A stretch of DNA of 64,000 nucleotides from Eubacterium sp. CAG:274 (GTDB lineage: Bacteria > Bacillota > Clostridia > Lachnospirales > CAG-274), in contig FR888502.1 in the NCBI GenBank assembly GCA_000432155.1, positions 23,529-87,528 on the forward strand. Direction: 5' to 3'. Each line of letters opens with the position of its first letter. Position 1 is the stretch's first letter. The position numbers and the translations under genes are program-made. Below the pieces are notes generated by a model. That model had not been told where the DNA came from and searched no databases. It worked only from the letters and a program-made list of their open reading frames with translations. Of this stretch, positions 26,955 to 36,034 are shown in pieces.

Positions 26955-26983
26955 TTGACTTTGATTTTCTTTGGTCGTATACT
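26955..26983 (+). promoter_or_regulatory. Consensus promoter of the beta-helix protein gene, inside an inverted repeat
   Basis: TTGACT (26955-26960) and TATACT (26978-26983) are exactly 17 bases apart. Around it lies a 13-bp perfect inverted repeat: CACCTTCCTTTTT (26917-26929) and AAAAAGGAAGGTG (26998-27010). The right copy contains the ribosome site. Confidence 0.75.
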
Positions 26984-27016
26984 TGTACTTATGACTAAAA
27001 AAGGAAGGTGTTTTTA

Positions 27017-29155
27017 TTGAAAAAACTATTATGCACAGCTATTTTGGCATTGGGTGTCATTATGCTAATGACAGTAGGAGCTTATGCTCAAATGCCAAAG
27101 GACAAAATAGCATTACAGGGAGAGGACAGCTTTAAAGCTGAAATGTTTAAGGAATTTAGTGACACTATTGAGGATAATGCCCTCTATGTTGCCACTACAG
27201 GTAGCGACAGTAATGCAGGTACAATAGATAAGCCTTTTGCTACTGTTCAAAAAGCCTTAGATACAGTAAAGGCAGGTCAGACAATATATGTCAGAGGTGG
27301 TACTTATAATGCTCTTAATTCCTTTAAGACATCAGGTAGCGAGGGGAAGTATATTACATTGAGAAACTATCCTAATGAAACACCATTTTTGACTTGTACA
27401 ACTGGTACAAATGGTGCTATTTTGCTTTTAAATGGTTGTAATTACATTAAAATTTATGGACTTGAAATAGGTGGACATTCAGCTGAGCAAGCCTATGGTA
27501 TTTTGATTAATGATTGCGAAAACCATATTATTATAAGTAATAATCATATTCACAACTTGCTTACTACAAAGCCAGGAGAAAATGAAAATGGCGAAGCAAA
27601 CGGTATTTTGCTTTTTGGCGAGGGCAAGACAGATGAAACTTCTATTAACAATATTTGCATTGAAAATAATAACATACACAATAATACAACAGGTTGGAGT
27701 GAAACACTTTCAACTTCTGGTAACTGTAAATATGTAAATGTAATCAACAATACTGTACACGATAATACTAACATTGGTATTGATTTCTATGGTAATGCAA
27801 AATATTGTTCTGTTCCAGCTTATGACCAGCCTAGATATTGCGTTGCCGCTGGTAATACTGTTTACAATTCTATATGCTCATATGCAGAGTGTGCAGGTCT
27901 TTATTTAGACGGTGCAAGAGATACTATATTTGAAAATAATATTGTTTATGGTAGTATGTATGGTATTGAAATTGGTTCAGAAGAATTACAGGCAAATTAT
28001 CCAGTTAAAAATGTTATAGTCAGAAATAACCTTGTTTACAAAAATTCTTGTGGTGGTATAAGAGTTGGTGGTTATGACAAGAAGAAAACTGGCTATGTTA
28101 CAGAAACAAAGATATATAATAACACTCTTGTTGACAATGGCGAGGGCGAAGGTGGATATAATGGCGAATTTTGTTTTGTAAAATGTAATGGCGTAGATGT
28201 TAGAAACAATATGGTATATAAATCATCTAATAAGTACCCATTAATTGGTGGAGATTTGCCAGCTGAATATACTTTAAATGTTACATTTAACAATAATGTA
28301 TTCTATGATACAAACAGCTCAGACAGTACTTATTTTGAATACAAGGGTAGTTCGCAAGAGGGTATAGATGCCTTTAATACTTTTGTAGGTGGTACAAACT
28401 ATAGTGGCAAACCTAGTTTCAATAGTGATTACAGCCTTGCTAACGGTTCTTACGGTATTGATTTAGGCGATAATGGTGTTTTAAATGATATGGGTAGTTT
28501 AGTTGATTTGGGCAATAATTACAGAGCCATTGGAACTGTAGATGTAGGTGCTTTTGAGTATCAAGATGGTAGCAAGCCTACAGTTACAACAGTTTCTACA
28601 ACAACAGTATCTACAACTACAACTACCACAGAAGCAACAACAGAAACTACAACATATGATAAGGCAGACTTAAATAAAGACGGAAATGTAGATAAAAAAG
28701 ACTGTGCTATTATGTTAAAGTTGGTACAGGGATTAAAAACTGATATTGTTGCACCGGATTTAAACAAAGACGGTAAAATAGATTTGTTAGATGCTTTGTG
28801 GTATTTGGCTGAAAGTTCTGCTAAGGTTTGGAACTATACTACAGGAGAAAATACAGATAATTTCTATAGTGTAAAAGCCAATAACTATAAAAATGCTACA
28901 ACTATTACATATAACGGATTGACCCTTACAAAGGCTGTTAAAATGGAAACGGGCACAGCAATATCCTTTACAGCTCCAAAAGACGGTACACTTACACTTG
29001 TAGCTAATGGTGGTAGTGGTAAAAAGATAAAAGTAAATAATGTTTCATATGCTATTGTATCAGACGGTGCTTTAGAAGTTCCTGTAAAAGCCGGAACAGT
29101 TACAGTTTCTAAAGATTCCACTGGAACATACTTATATTATATGAGTTTTAAATAA
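27017..29155 (+). CDS. Secreted parallel beta-helix (pectate-lyase-like) protein with dockerin
   Basis: About 712 residues. A signal peptide (1 to about 24, ending GAYA) is followed by LYVATTGSDSNAGTIDKPFATVQKAL in segments typical of PL9/DUF1565-type beta-helix enzymes, then many N-rich coils up to about residue 510. A Thr-rich linker near 520-545 leads to a type I dockerin with DLNKDGNVDKKDCAIML and DLNKDGKIDLLDALWYL. A small C-terminal beta domain (about 610-712) resembles extensions seen on pectinolytic proteins. The DDGWD motif of the other lyase is absent, so catalytic class is open. TTG 27017 is chosen: AAGGAAGG (27001-27008) lies 8 bases upstream and overlaps the alternative GTG 27008. 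Confidence 0.82.
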   Translation: MKKLLCTAILALGVIMLMTVGAYAQMPKDKIALQGEDSFKAEMFKEFSDTIEDNALYVATTGSDSNAGTIDKPFATVQKALDTVKAGQTIYVRGGTYNALNSFKTSGSEGKYITLRNYPNETPFLTCTTGTNGAILLLNGCNYIKIYGLEIGGHSAEQAYGILINDCENHIIISNNHIHNLLTTKPGENENGEANGILLFGEGKTDETSINNICIENNNIHNNTTGWSETLSTSGNCKYVNVINNTVHDNTNIGIDFYGNAKYCSVPAYDQPRYCVAAGNTVYNSICSYAECAGLYLDGARDTIFENNIVYGSMYGIEIGSEELQANYPVKNVIVRNNLVYKNSCGGIRVGGYDKKKTGYVTETKIYNNTLVDNGEGEGGYNGEFCFVKCNGVDVRNNMVYKSSNKYPLIGGDLPAEYTLNVTFNNNVFYDTNSSDSTYFEYKGSSQEGIDAFNTFVGGTNYSGKPSFNSDYSLANGSYGIDLGDNGVLNDMGSLVDLGNNYRAIGTVDVGAFEYQDGSKPTVTTVSTTTVSTTTTTTEATTETTTYDKADLNKDGNVDKKDCAIMLKLVQGLKTDIVAPDLNKDGKIDLLDALWYLAESSAKVWNYTTGENTDNFYSVKANNYKNATTITYNGLTLTKAVKMETGTAISFTAPKDGTLTLVANGGSGKKIKVNNVSYAIVSDGALEVPVKAGTVTVSKDSTGTYLYYMSFK

Positions 29156-29168
29156 CAATAAAGGTATT

Positions 29169-29192
29169 GCAAGAAATGCTTGCATTTCTTGC
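29169..29192. terminator. Perfect hairpin between convergent genes
   Basis: GCAAGAAATG-CTTG-CATTTCTTGC forms a 10-bp stem with a tetraloop between the beta-helix gene (plus) and dapL (minus). Neither side has a long T run, so it may terminate weakly in both directions. Confidence 0.45.
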
Positions 29193-29219
29193 AGTTAGTC
29201 TAAGGAAGGGACCATTATA

Positions 29220-30422
<1,203 letters not shown>

Positions 30423-30434
30423 TTTTATATCTCC

Positions 30435-31709
30435 TTAGTTATTTTTTAATTTATTATTTACTGCTGCAAGTTTTACACATACACAGAAAATATCCATAGC
30501 CTGAATTAAATCTTCGCAAGTTGGATAAGATGGAGCAACTCTGATATTGCTGTCGTTAGGGTCCATTCCATGAGGGTAAGTAGCACCTGCATTTGTTAAA
30601 ATAAGTCCACATTCTTTTGCAAGGCGTACAGTTTCCTTAGCACAACCATTCTGAGTGAAAACACTAATAAAGTAACCACCCATAGGCTTATGCCACTTTA
30701 AGTAGTCTGTACCTTCAAATTCTGCATCAAGTTTATTGAGAACAATATCAAATTTTTCTCTTAATAATGCACCAAGACGCTTCATATGAAGTTTAACTCC
30801 GTCAGCAGTCTTGAAGAAATTGTATGTTCTAAGCATATTGATTTTGTTATGACCAATAGTCTGTACACCAAAATGCTTCTTTATTTCTTCTATATAGTTA
30901 TCGCCTGCTGCAAGAAGGGCAACACCTGAACCAGGGAATGTAATTTTAGATGTAGAGAAGAAGAAAAGTATTCTATCAAGAGTATTGTACTTTCTACATA
31001 CATCAAAAATGTTTAATAATTCAACTTCCTTATATACATGGTGGATAGCATAAGCATTGTCCCAGAAAATCTTGAAATCTTCTGCTGCAGTTTCCATCTT
31101 TGCAAGTCTTTCAACGGTTTCATCGCTGTAGCAAATACCGTCAGGATTTGAATAAAGAGGAACACAAATGATACCCTTTACAGTAGGGTCATTTTTAACA
31201 AGGTCTTCTACTATATCCATATCAACACCTGTTTCAGTCATAGGAACAGGAACCATTTCAAAACCAAATTCATCACAGATAGAAAAATGTCTGTCATAAC
31301 CTGGTACAGGACAAAGTATTTTAACCTTATCTAATTTGCCCCAAGGTGTAGAACCGAGAGCACCAAATATATAAAGTCTAGCAAAAGAATCATATATAAG
31401 ATTAAGAGAGGAATTTCCACCTACAATAATATTTTTTGTTGGAATATTAAGTAAGTCTGAAAAAAGACCCTTGAGTTCGGCAATACCGTCAAGTATACCG
31501 TAATTTCTTACATCAATACCTTCAGAAGTGATGTAGTTATTAAGGGGCATAGTTAAAATATCATTAGATAAATTAAGCTGTGCTCCAGCAGGCTTACCTC
31601 TGGACATATCCAAGTTAAGGTTTAATCCTTTTAATTTATCGTATTCAGCCTGTAAATCTTTCTGTAACTGTAGAAGCTCGACTTGAGACATTTCGTCCAA
31701 AGTAGCCAT
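30435..31709 (-). CDS. Class I/II PLP-dependent aminotransferase (aspartate aminotransferase-like)
   Basis: A 424-residue enzyme of the subgroup covered by Pfam Asp_aminotransf (PF12897), distinct from classical AspC. Its N-terminus GLNLDMSRGKPAGAQLNLS is typical, and FFSTSKITFPGSGVALL near residue 250 holds the PLP Lys. These enzymes use aspartate or glutamate with 2-oxo acids. Co-transcription with dapL suggests supply of aspartate-family nitrogen or glutamate. AGGAGG precedes the ATG. Confidence 0.85.
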   Translation of the reverse strand: MATLDEMSQVELLQLQKDLQAEYDKLKGLNLNLDMSRGKPAGAQLNLSNDILTMPLNNYITSEGIDVRNYGILDGIAELKGLFSDLLNIPTKNIIVGGNSSLNLIYDSFARLYIFGALGSTPWGKLDKVKILCPVPGYDRHFSICDEFGFEMVPVPMTETGVDMDIVEDLVKNDPTVKGIICVPLYSNPDGICYSDETVERLAKMETAAEDFKIFWDNAYAIHHVYKEVELLNIFDVCRKYNTLDRILFFFSTSKITFPGSGVALLAAGDNYIEEIKKHFGVQTIGHNKINMLRTYNFFKTADGVKLHMKRLGALLREKFDIVLNKLDAEFEGTDYLKWHKPMGGYFISVFTQNGCAKETVRLAKECGLILTNAGATYPHGMDPNDSNIRVAPSYPTCEDLIQAMDIFCVCVKLAAVNNKLKNN

Positions 31710-31780
31710 ACTTATCTCCTCCTAGTAATACAAGTTAAAAAAATAAAACTTCATATTAAAATTCTTGCTTATTCCTGTTC

Positions 31781-31810
31781 ATTATACAAGTTTTTGCACC
31801 TTGCTGTCAA
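31781..31810 (-). promoter_or_regulatory. Promoter of the aminotransferase-dapL operon
   Basis: On the minus strand TTGACA (31810-31805) and TATAAT (31786-31781), both perfect consensus hexamers, are separated by 18 bases. The start codon lies about 70 bases downstream. Confidence 0.8.
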
Positions 31811-31814
31811 GTAT

Positions 31815-32080
31815 TATGAATAATATAGTCATTAAAATCTTCAAAAATTTATTTCACACTACTACATATTAGAAAAATATAAAATAAAATGCAGGATTAG
31901 TTGGTCATAAATTTAAAAACTAGAGAATATCTATTGTGTGTGGATAAAATAATAAAAAATAAAATGAATTTAGGAGGTATAAAAAGTGAGAAATTTTTTT
32001 TATTAAAAAGTTATAAAAATATAAAAAAATGCAAGTTAAAAAACTAAAAATTGCATAAATATTAAGAAATTATAAAAAAG
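31815..32080. other. AT-rich gene-free spacer
   Basis: No gene is seen. A perfect AGGAGG (31972-31977) is followed by GTGAGAAAT and closes after only six codons, so it is a ribosome site without a real frame. A partial duplication of the amt -35 region (TTGCATAAATATTAAG, from 32051) lies just upstream of the amt promoter. Confidence 0.4.
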
Positions 32081-32083
32081 GTC

Positions 32084-32170
32084 TTGCATTTTTTTTAACT
32101 TTGGAATATAATCCAACTATCAAGCGAGGGAGCTGGATATGACAGAGTTCATTATCCGGCTCCTTTTTTT
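32084..32170 (+). promoter_or_regulatory. amt promoter and leader terminator (attenuator)
   Basis: TTGCAT (32084-32089) and TATAAT (32107-32112) are 17 bases apart, placing the start near 32119. Within the leader, GGAGCTGGATA (32129-32139) pairs with TATCCGGCTCC (32153-32163), one G-U pair, followed by T7 (32164-32170). The amt ribosome site AAGGAGG comes only 8 bases later. The whole terminator is therefore inside the 5' UTR, which suggests regulated antitermination. Confidence 0.7.
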
Positions 32171-32192
32171 ATACAATTAAGGAGGGGTCGTT

Positions 32193-33932
32193 ATGGACGC
32201 TAGTACATTTAATGCTTTTGACACAATATGGCTTATCTTAGGTGCTATATTGGTATTCTGGATGCAGGCAGGTTTCGCAATGGTTGAAACAGGCTTCACT
32301 AGAGCAAAGAATGCAGGTAATATCATTATGAAAAACTTAATGGATTATGCCTTTGGTTCTATTGTATTCTGGATTATCGGTTACAGCCTTATGTTTGGTG
32401 GCGATGGTCCAATCGTAGGTTCTTTTGATTTATTTGCTACAGGAAACTACGATACAGGTTCAGTACCTATGTGGGTACACTTTATGTTTAATACTGTTTT
32501 CTGTGCTACAGCAGCTACAATCGTTTCAGGTGCTATGGCAGAAAGAACTAAGTTCAAGTCTTACTTAGTATATTCAGTTGTTATTTCAGCTGTTATTTAT
32601 CCTATTGAAGCTCATTGGACTTGGGGCGGTGGCTGGTTATCACAGTTCAGCTTTGGTTCTTGGACAGGTGGTTTCACAGACTATGCCGGTTCTACTATTG
32701 TACATATGGTAGGTGGTATCTCAGCTCTTATCGGTGCTACAATTCTTGGACCTCGTATTGGTAAGTATGACAAGAATGGTAAGTCTAAGGCTATTCCAGG
32801 TCACAGTTTAACACTTGGTGCTTTAGGTGTATTCATTCTTTGGATGGGTTGGTTCGGTTTCAACCCTGCATCTAGCTACGGTCTTTCTTCTTTTGAACAG
32901 GGAATGGATGTTGGTAATGTATTTATGACAACTAATATTGCAGCAGCCGTTTCAACAGTAGCTACAATGGTATTTACTTGGGTTAAGTATGGTAAGCCTG
33001 ATGTTTCAATGACATTAAACGGCTCTCTTGCAGGTCTTGTTGCTATTACAGCAGGTTGTTCAGCAGTTGACCCTTGGGCAGCAGCTATTATTGGTCTTGT
33101 TGCAGGTATTCTTGTAGTAGTAGTTATTGAATTTATTGACCAGAAGTTAAAGATTGATGACCCAGTTGGTGCTGTTGGTGTTCATGGTGCTTGTGGTTTA
33201 TTTGGTACAATTTGTGTAGGTCTTTTCGGTAGAGATGGTGGCTTATTCACTACAGGTTCTATTGACAGAACAGTAGTACAGCTCGTTGGTGTATTTTCAG
33301 TAGCTCTTTTCGTTATTGTTACAATGACTATTGTATTCTTACTTATTAAGGCTACAATCGGCTTAAGAGTAACAACAGAAGAAGAAGTTATTGGTCTTGA
33401 TGCTCTTGAACATGGTCTTGTAGCCGGTTCTTATGCAGACTTTATGCCATCTTTAGGTTCTGTTCCTAATCCTACAATGCCATCTGCTGTTGCAGTTGGT
33501 ACAGTATCTTCTGATGAAGCAGTTCCTGTTCAGGTTGTTACTGACAAGAGTGGTGTACCTGCTAGTGATGTAGCAATGTCTAAGGTTGAAATCATCTGTA
33601 AGATGGATAAGTTTGAAGATTTAAAGGCATCTCTTGAGGCTGTAGGCATTACAGGTATGACAGTTGTTAATGTAATGGGTTGTGGTGTTCAGAAAGGTAA
33701 TACTAAGTATTATCGTGGTGCTGAAGTTGAAGTTAATCTTCTTCCTAAGATTAAGGTTGAAGTTGTTGTTTGTGCAGTTCCTGTTTCAGCAGTAATTGAG
33801 GCTGCTAAGAAGGCTCTTTACACAGGTAATATCGGCGACGGTAAGATTTTCGTTTATGGTATTGACGAAGTAGTAAAGGTTAGAACAGGGGAAACAAATG
33901 CAGCAGCACTTCAGGGCGTTGACCAGTTCTAA
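32193..33932 (+). CDS. amt-glnB: Ammonium transporter fused to a P-II signalling domain
   Basis: Residues 1 to about 415 are an Amt channel with about eleven membrane helices. FWMQAGFAMVETGFTRAKN near the start and GGISALIGATILGPRIG near residue 175 are family blocks. From about residue 465 a complete P-II (GlnB/GlnK-like) domain follows: KVEIICKMDKFEDLKASLEA, then the T-loop region VQKGNTKYYRGAEVEVNLLPK in two parts, then GDGKIFVYGIDEVVKVRTGE. The usual uridylylated T-loop Tyr (RGAEY in GlnB) is Val here, so control by uridylylation is unlikely; ligand sensing is more plausible. The fusion should gate ammonium uptake in cis. Confidence 0.93.
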   Translation: MDASTFNAFDTIWLILGAILVFWMQAGFAMVETGFTRAKNAGNIIMKNLMDYAFGSIVFWIIGYSLMFGGDGPIVGSFDLFATGNYDTGSVPMWVHFMFNTVFCATAATIVSGAMAERTKFKSYLVYSVVISAVIYPIEAHWTWGGGWLSQFSFGSWTGGFTDYAGSTIVHMVGGISALIGATILGPRIGKYDKNGKSKAIPGHSLTLGALGVFILWMGWFGFNPASSYGLSSFEQGMDVGNVFMTTNIAAAVSTVATMVFTWVKYGKPDVSMTLNGSLAGLVAITAGCSAVDPWAAAIIGLVAGILVVVVIEFIDQKLKIDDPVGAVGVHGACGLFGTICVGLFGRDGGLFTTGSIDRTVVQLVGVFSVALFVIVTMTIVFLLIKATIGLRVTTEEEVIGLDALEHGLVAGSYADFMPSLGSVPNPTMPSAVAVGTVSSDEAVPVQVVTDKSGVPASDVAMSKVEIICKMDKFEDLKASLEAVGITGMTVVNVMGCGVQKGNTKYYRGAEVEVNLLPKIKVEVVVCAVPVSAVIEAAKKALYTGNIGDGKIFVYGIDEVVKVRTGETNAAALQGVDQF

Positions 33933-33953
33933 AATAATGATATTATTCAAATT

Positions 33954-33990
33954 CCGGAGAGGGTTAAACCTCTCTGGGAGTTTCCTCTTT
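33954..33990 (+). terminator. Hairpin after the amt gene
   Basis: CCGGAGAGG (33954-33962) pairs with CCTCTCTGG (33969-33977), one G-U pair, followed by a T-rich tract. It is a moderate terminator. Confidence 0.55.
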
Positions 33991-34020
33991 CCTGATACGA
34001 AATTTTCATATTAAATTATT

Positions 34021-34054
34021 AAACCGTTGTCTTACTATTGACAGCGGTTTTTTG
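34021..34054 (+). terminator. Second terminator after the amt gene
   Basis: AAACCGTTGTC (34021-34031) pairs with GACAGCGGTTT (one G-U pair), followed by T6. Confidence 0.85.
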
Positions 34055-34113
34055 TAGGTTTACAATAATAGCTGATTTTTATATTTTATATATAAATTAG
34101 GAGGAATTATTTT

Positions 34114-34806
34114 ATGAAAGAAACTAATGAAAAAAGTGGTTTGCCTGTTTTTAGTGGAGAGATAGCACTTATTATTGCAGTTATAATAAATAGCTGTGGT
34201 GTTGCTTTAATGCTCCATTCAGGTGCAGGTATATCTGCTATTTCTAGTGTTCCATTTGCTTTTTCTGAGCTTTTTCCACAGCTTACTTTAGGTACTTGGA
34301 CTTATATTTTTCAGGGCGTTTTAGTATTTAGTCTTATGGTTTTGCGTAAAAGATTTATACCATCTTATTTATTTAGCTTTGTTGTAGGCTTTGCTTTTGG
34401 CGAAATGCTTGATGTACATCAGCTATGGATAACTACATTACCACAGACTATACCTCTTAGAGTGATTTATTTTATAATAAGTTATTTAATTATTTGCATT
34501 GGTATAGCTATTTCCAATAGATGTGGTTTGCCAATTATACCAACAGATTTATTCCCTCGAGAATTAGAAGATATTACAAAAGTGAAATACTCTAAAATAA
34601 AAATAGCCTATGATGTAATTTGTCTTACAATTACAGCAATACTTACAGGCTTTGGCTTAGGTCATATTGATGGACTTGGCATAGGTACTGTACTTGCAGC
34701 ATTTACTATGGGTAAGGTTGTAGGTCTTATAGGAGAATTAATGGATAAGCACATTAATATTGAGCCTTTGTTAGTAAAGAAAATAATGAAGAAGAAAACA
34801 GCATAA
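34114..34806 (+). CDS. YitT/YczE-like integral membrane protein
   Basis: A 230-residue protein with about five hydrophobic helices. GVALMLHSGAGISAISSVPFAFS near residues 29-51, SYLFSFVVGFAFGEMLD and NRCGLPIIPTDLFPRELE resemble the uncharacterised YczE/YyaS/YitT group. No catalytic motif is visible. AGGAGG precedes ATG 34114, and terminators bracket the gene, so it is monocistronic. Function unknown; a transporter role is a guess from topology. Confidence 0.75.
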   Translation: MKETNEKSGLPVFSGEIALIIAVIINSCGVALMLHSGAGISAISSVPFAFSELFPQLTLGTWTYIFQGVLVFSLMVLRKRFIPSYLFSFVVGFAFGEMLDVHQLWITTLPQTIPLRVIYFIISYLIICIGIAISNRCGLPIIPTDLFPRELEDITKVKYSKIKIAYDVICLTITAILTGFGLGHIDGLGIGTVLAAFTMGKVVGLIGELMDKHINIEPLLVKKIMKKKTA

Positions 34807-34820
34807 ATTAGGAAAAACAG

Positions 34821-34856
34821 AAAAGCTATTCCAAAGTGATTTTCGGAATAGCTTTT
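34821..34856. terminator. Bidirectional terminator between convergent genes
   Basis: AAAAGCTATTCC (34821-34832) pairs with GGAATAGCTTTT (34845-34855), followed by T on the plus strand and T on the minus strand. Confidence 0.85.
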
Positions 34857-34866
34857 TGTATAATAA

Positions 34867-35178
34867 TTAGAATATAGTTTCGATTTTAAATCTATCTTCT
34901 TCTTTAGGTCCGTTTTCTTCTATAATCTTGAAACCGGCAAGTTTAGCAAGTTCTCTGATACTTTCAATAGAAACCTTCTTATCCTTATAATCAATAAGAT
35001 TTTCTGATTGACCTGTAAAAATATCTCTAGCTTCATATTTTTTAAGAACAATCATATCCCCACTTGTGAAAATTTCTAAAGCGTCGTTTTCAACAATGTG
35101 AAACTTTTCTCTTAACTCACTAGGAAGAACAAAGCGACCGAGCTTATCAACCTTTCTTATTATACCTGTAGAAATCAC
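34867..35178 (-). CDS. AbrB/SpoVT-family transition-state regulator
   Basis: A 103-residue DNA-binding protein. STGIIRKVDKLGRFVLPSELR at the N-terminus is the swapped-hairpin AbrB fold, and DALEIFTSGDMIVLKKYE closes the domain. The short C-terminal part (DIFTGQSENLIDYKDKKVS) resembles AbrB more than the GAF-bearing SpoVT. I chose GTG 35178, with AAGGAGG (35193-35187) eight bases upstream, over the longer in-frame start. Likely controls stationary-phase or sporulation genes; it is divergent from pth-mfd. Confidence 0.9.
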   Translation of the reverse strand: MISTGIIRKVDKLGRFVLPSELREKFHIVENDALEIFTSGDMIVLKKYEARDIFTGQSENLIDYKDKKVSIESIRELAKLAGFKIIEENGPKEEDRFKIETIF

Positions 35179-35325
35179 AACAAAAACCTCCTTAAATAAA
35201 ATATATTCGTAATTCACAAGGTAATATTAACAAGGTTGGTAAAAAATGTCAATACTTTTTAAGAAGAATAATATTTTTGTAATAATTTGTCTTCTTAAAT
35301 GTTTTATTTTAAATTCTTGGAAATA

Positions 35326-35354
35326 TTGAAAATATAAGTGCCTTATGTTATAAT
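35326..35354 (+). promoter_or_regulatory. pth promoter
   Basis: TTGAAA (35326-35331) and TATAAT (35349-35354) with a 17-base spacer, ending 22 bases before the pth start. Confidence 0.75.
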
Positions 35355-35376
35355 TTAGCCTTGTGAGGTGATAGAA

Positions 35377-35958
35377 ATGATAGCAATAATCGGATTGGGA
35401 AATCCAGGTAGAGAATATAATTGGACAAGACATAATATTGGTTTTGAGGTTATAGGAAAGCTTGCCTATGACAATAATATAAATATGAACAAAGAAAAGT
35501 ATAAGGCTATTGTTGGCGAGGGAAGAATAGGTAACGAAAAGGTTCTTCTTATACAGCCTTTAACATATATGAATTTAAGTGGAGATAGTGTAAGAGAGTT
35601 TGTTAATTTCTATAAACTTTCTCCTGAAGAAATTATTGTAGTATGTGATGACATTAATCTTCCTGTAGGCGGTATCAGGATACGCAAAAAGGGAAGTGAC
35701 GGTGGTCAAAAGGGTCTTAGAAGTATTATAGGACAGCTTGGCTATGATAATTTTACTAGAGTTAGAGTAGGTGTAGGCGAAAAGCCTGCCGGTTGGGATT
35801 TAGCAAAGCATGTTCTCAGCAAGTTTACTGATGATGAAAAAGACGATATAATTTCTGGTATTACTGATGCTGCTGAGGCTGTTTCTATTATTGTTAAAAC
35901 TGGCGATGTTGATAAGGCTATGAATAAATTTAACAAAAAAGGTCAAGGAAAACAGTAA
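35377..35958 (+). CDS. pth: Peptidyl-tRNA hydrolase
   Basis: Pth frees tRNA from drop-off peptidyl-tRNA. The product (193 residues) shows IIGLGNPGREYNWTRHNIGFEV with the catalytic His near residue 20, LLIQPLTYMNLSG, and CDDINLPVGGIRIRKKGSDGGQKGL. ATG 35377 is preceded by GAGGTG (35365-35370), which favours it over GTG 35368. The pth-mfd order matches Bacillus and many Clostridia. Confidence 0.95.
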   Translation: MIAIIGLGNPGREYNWTRHNIGFEVIGKLAYDNNINMNKEKYKAIVGEGRIGNEKVLLIQPLTYMNLSGDSVREFVNFYKLSPEEIIVVCDDINLPVGGIRIRKKGSDGGQKGLRSIIGQLGYDNFTRVRVGVGEKPAGWDLAKHVLSKFTDDEKDDIISGITDAAEAVSIIVKTGDVDKAMNKFNKKGQGKQ

Positions 35959-35983
35959 AAACAAGAAAATAGTTGTTTTATAC

Positions 35984-36008
35984 ACCCCCAAATAAAAAGT
36001 TTGGGGGT
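35984..36008. other. Perfect GC-rich hairpin between pth and mfd
   Basis: ACCCCCAAA (35984-35992) pairs with TTTGGGGGT (36000-36008) around a 7-base loop. It is followed by A's, not T's, on the plus strand, so it is not a standard terminator. It may be an RNA-processing or stability element; it ends about 27 bases before the mfd start. Confidence 0.55.
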
Positions 36009-36034
36009 AAAAGTGTTTTGCAGGAGGTGGAAGT

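Noticed and set aside
32113..32170. Glutamine riboswitch or ANTAR double hairpin before amt
   Set aside because: The glnA-type motif is not visible and there is only one hairpin, so I report a plain leader terminator.
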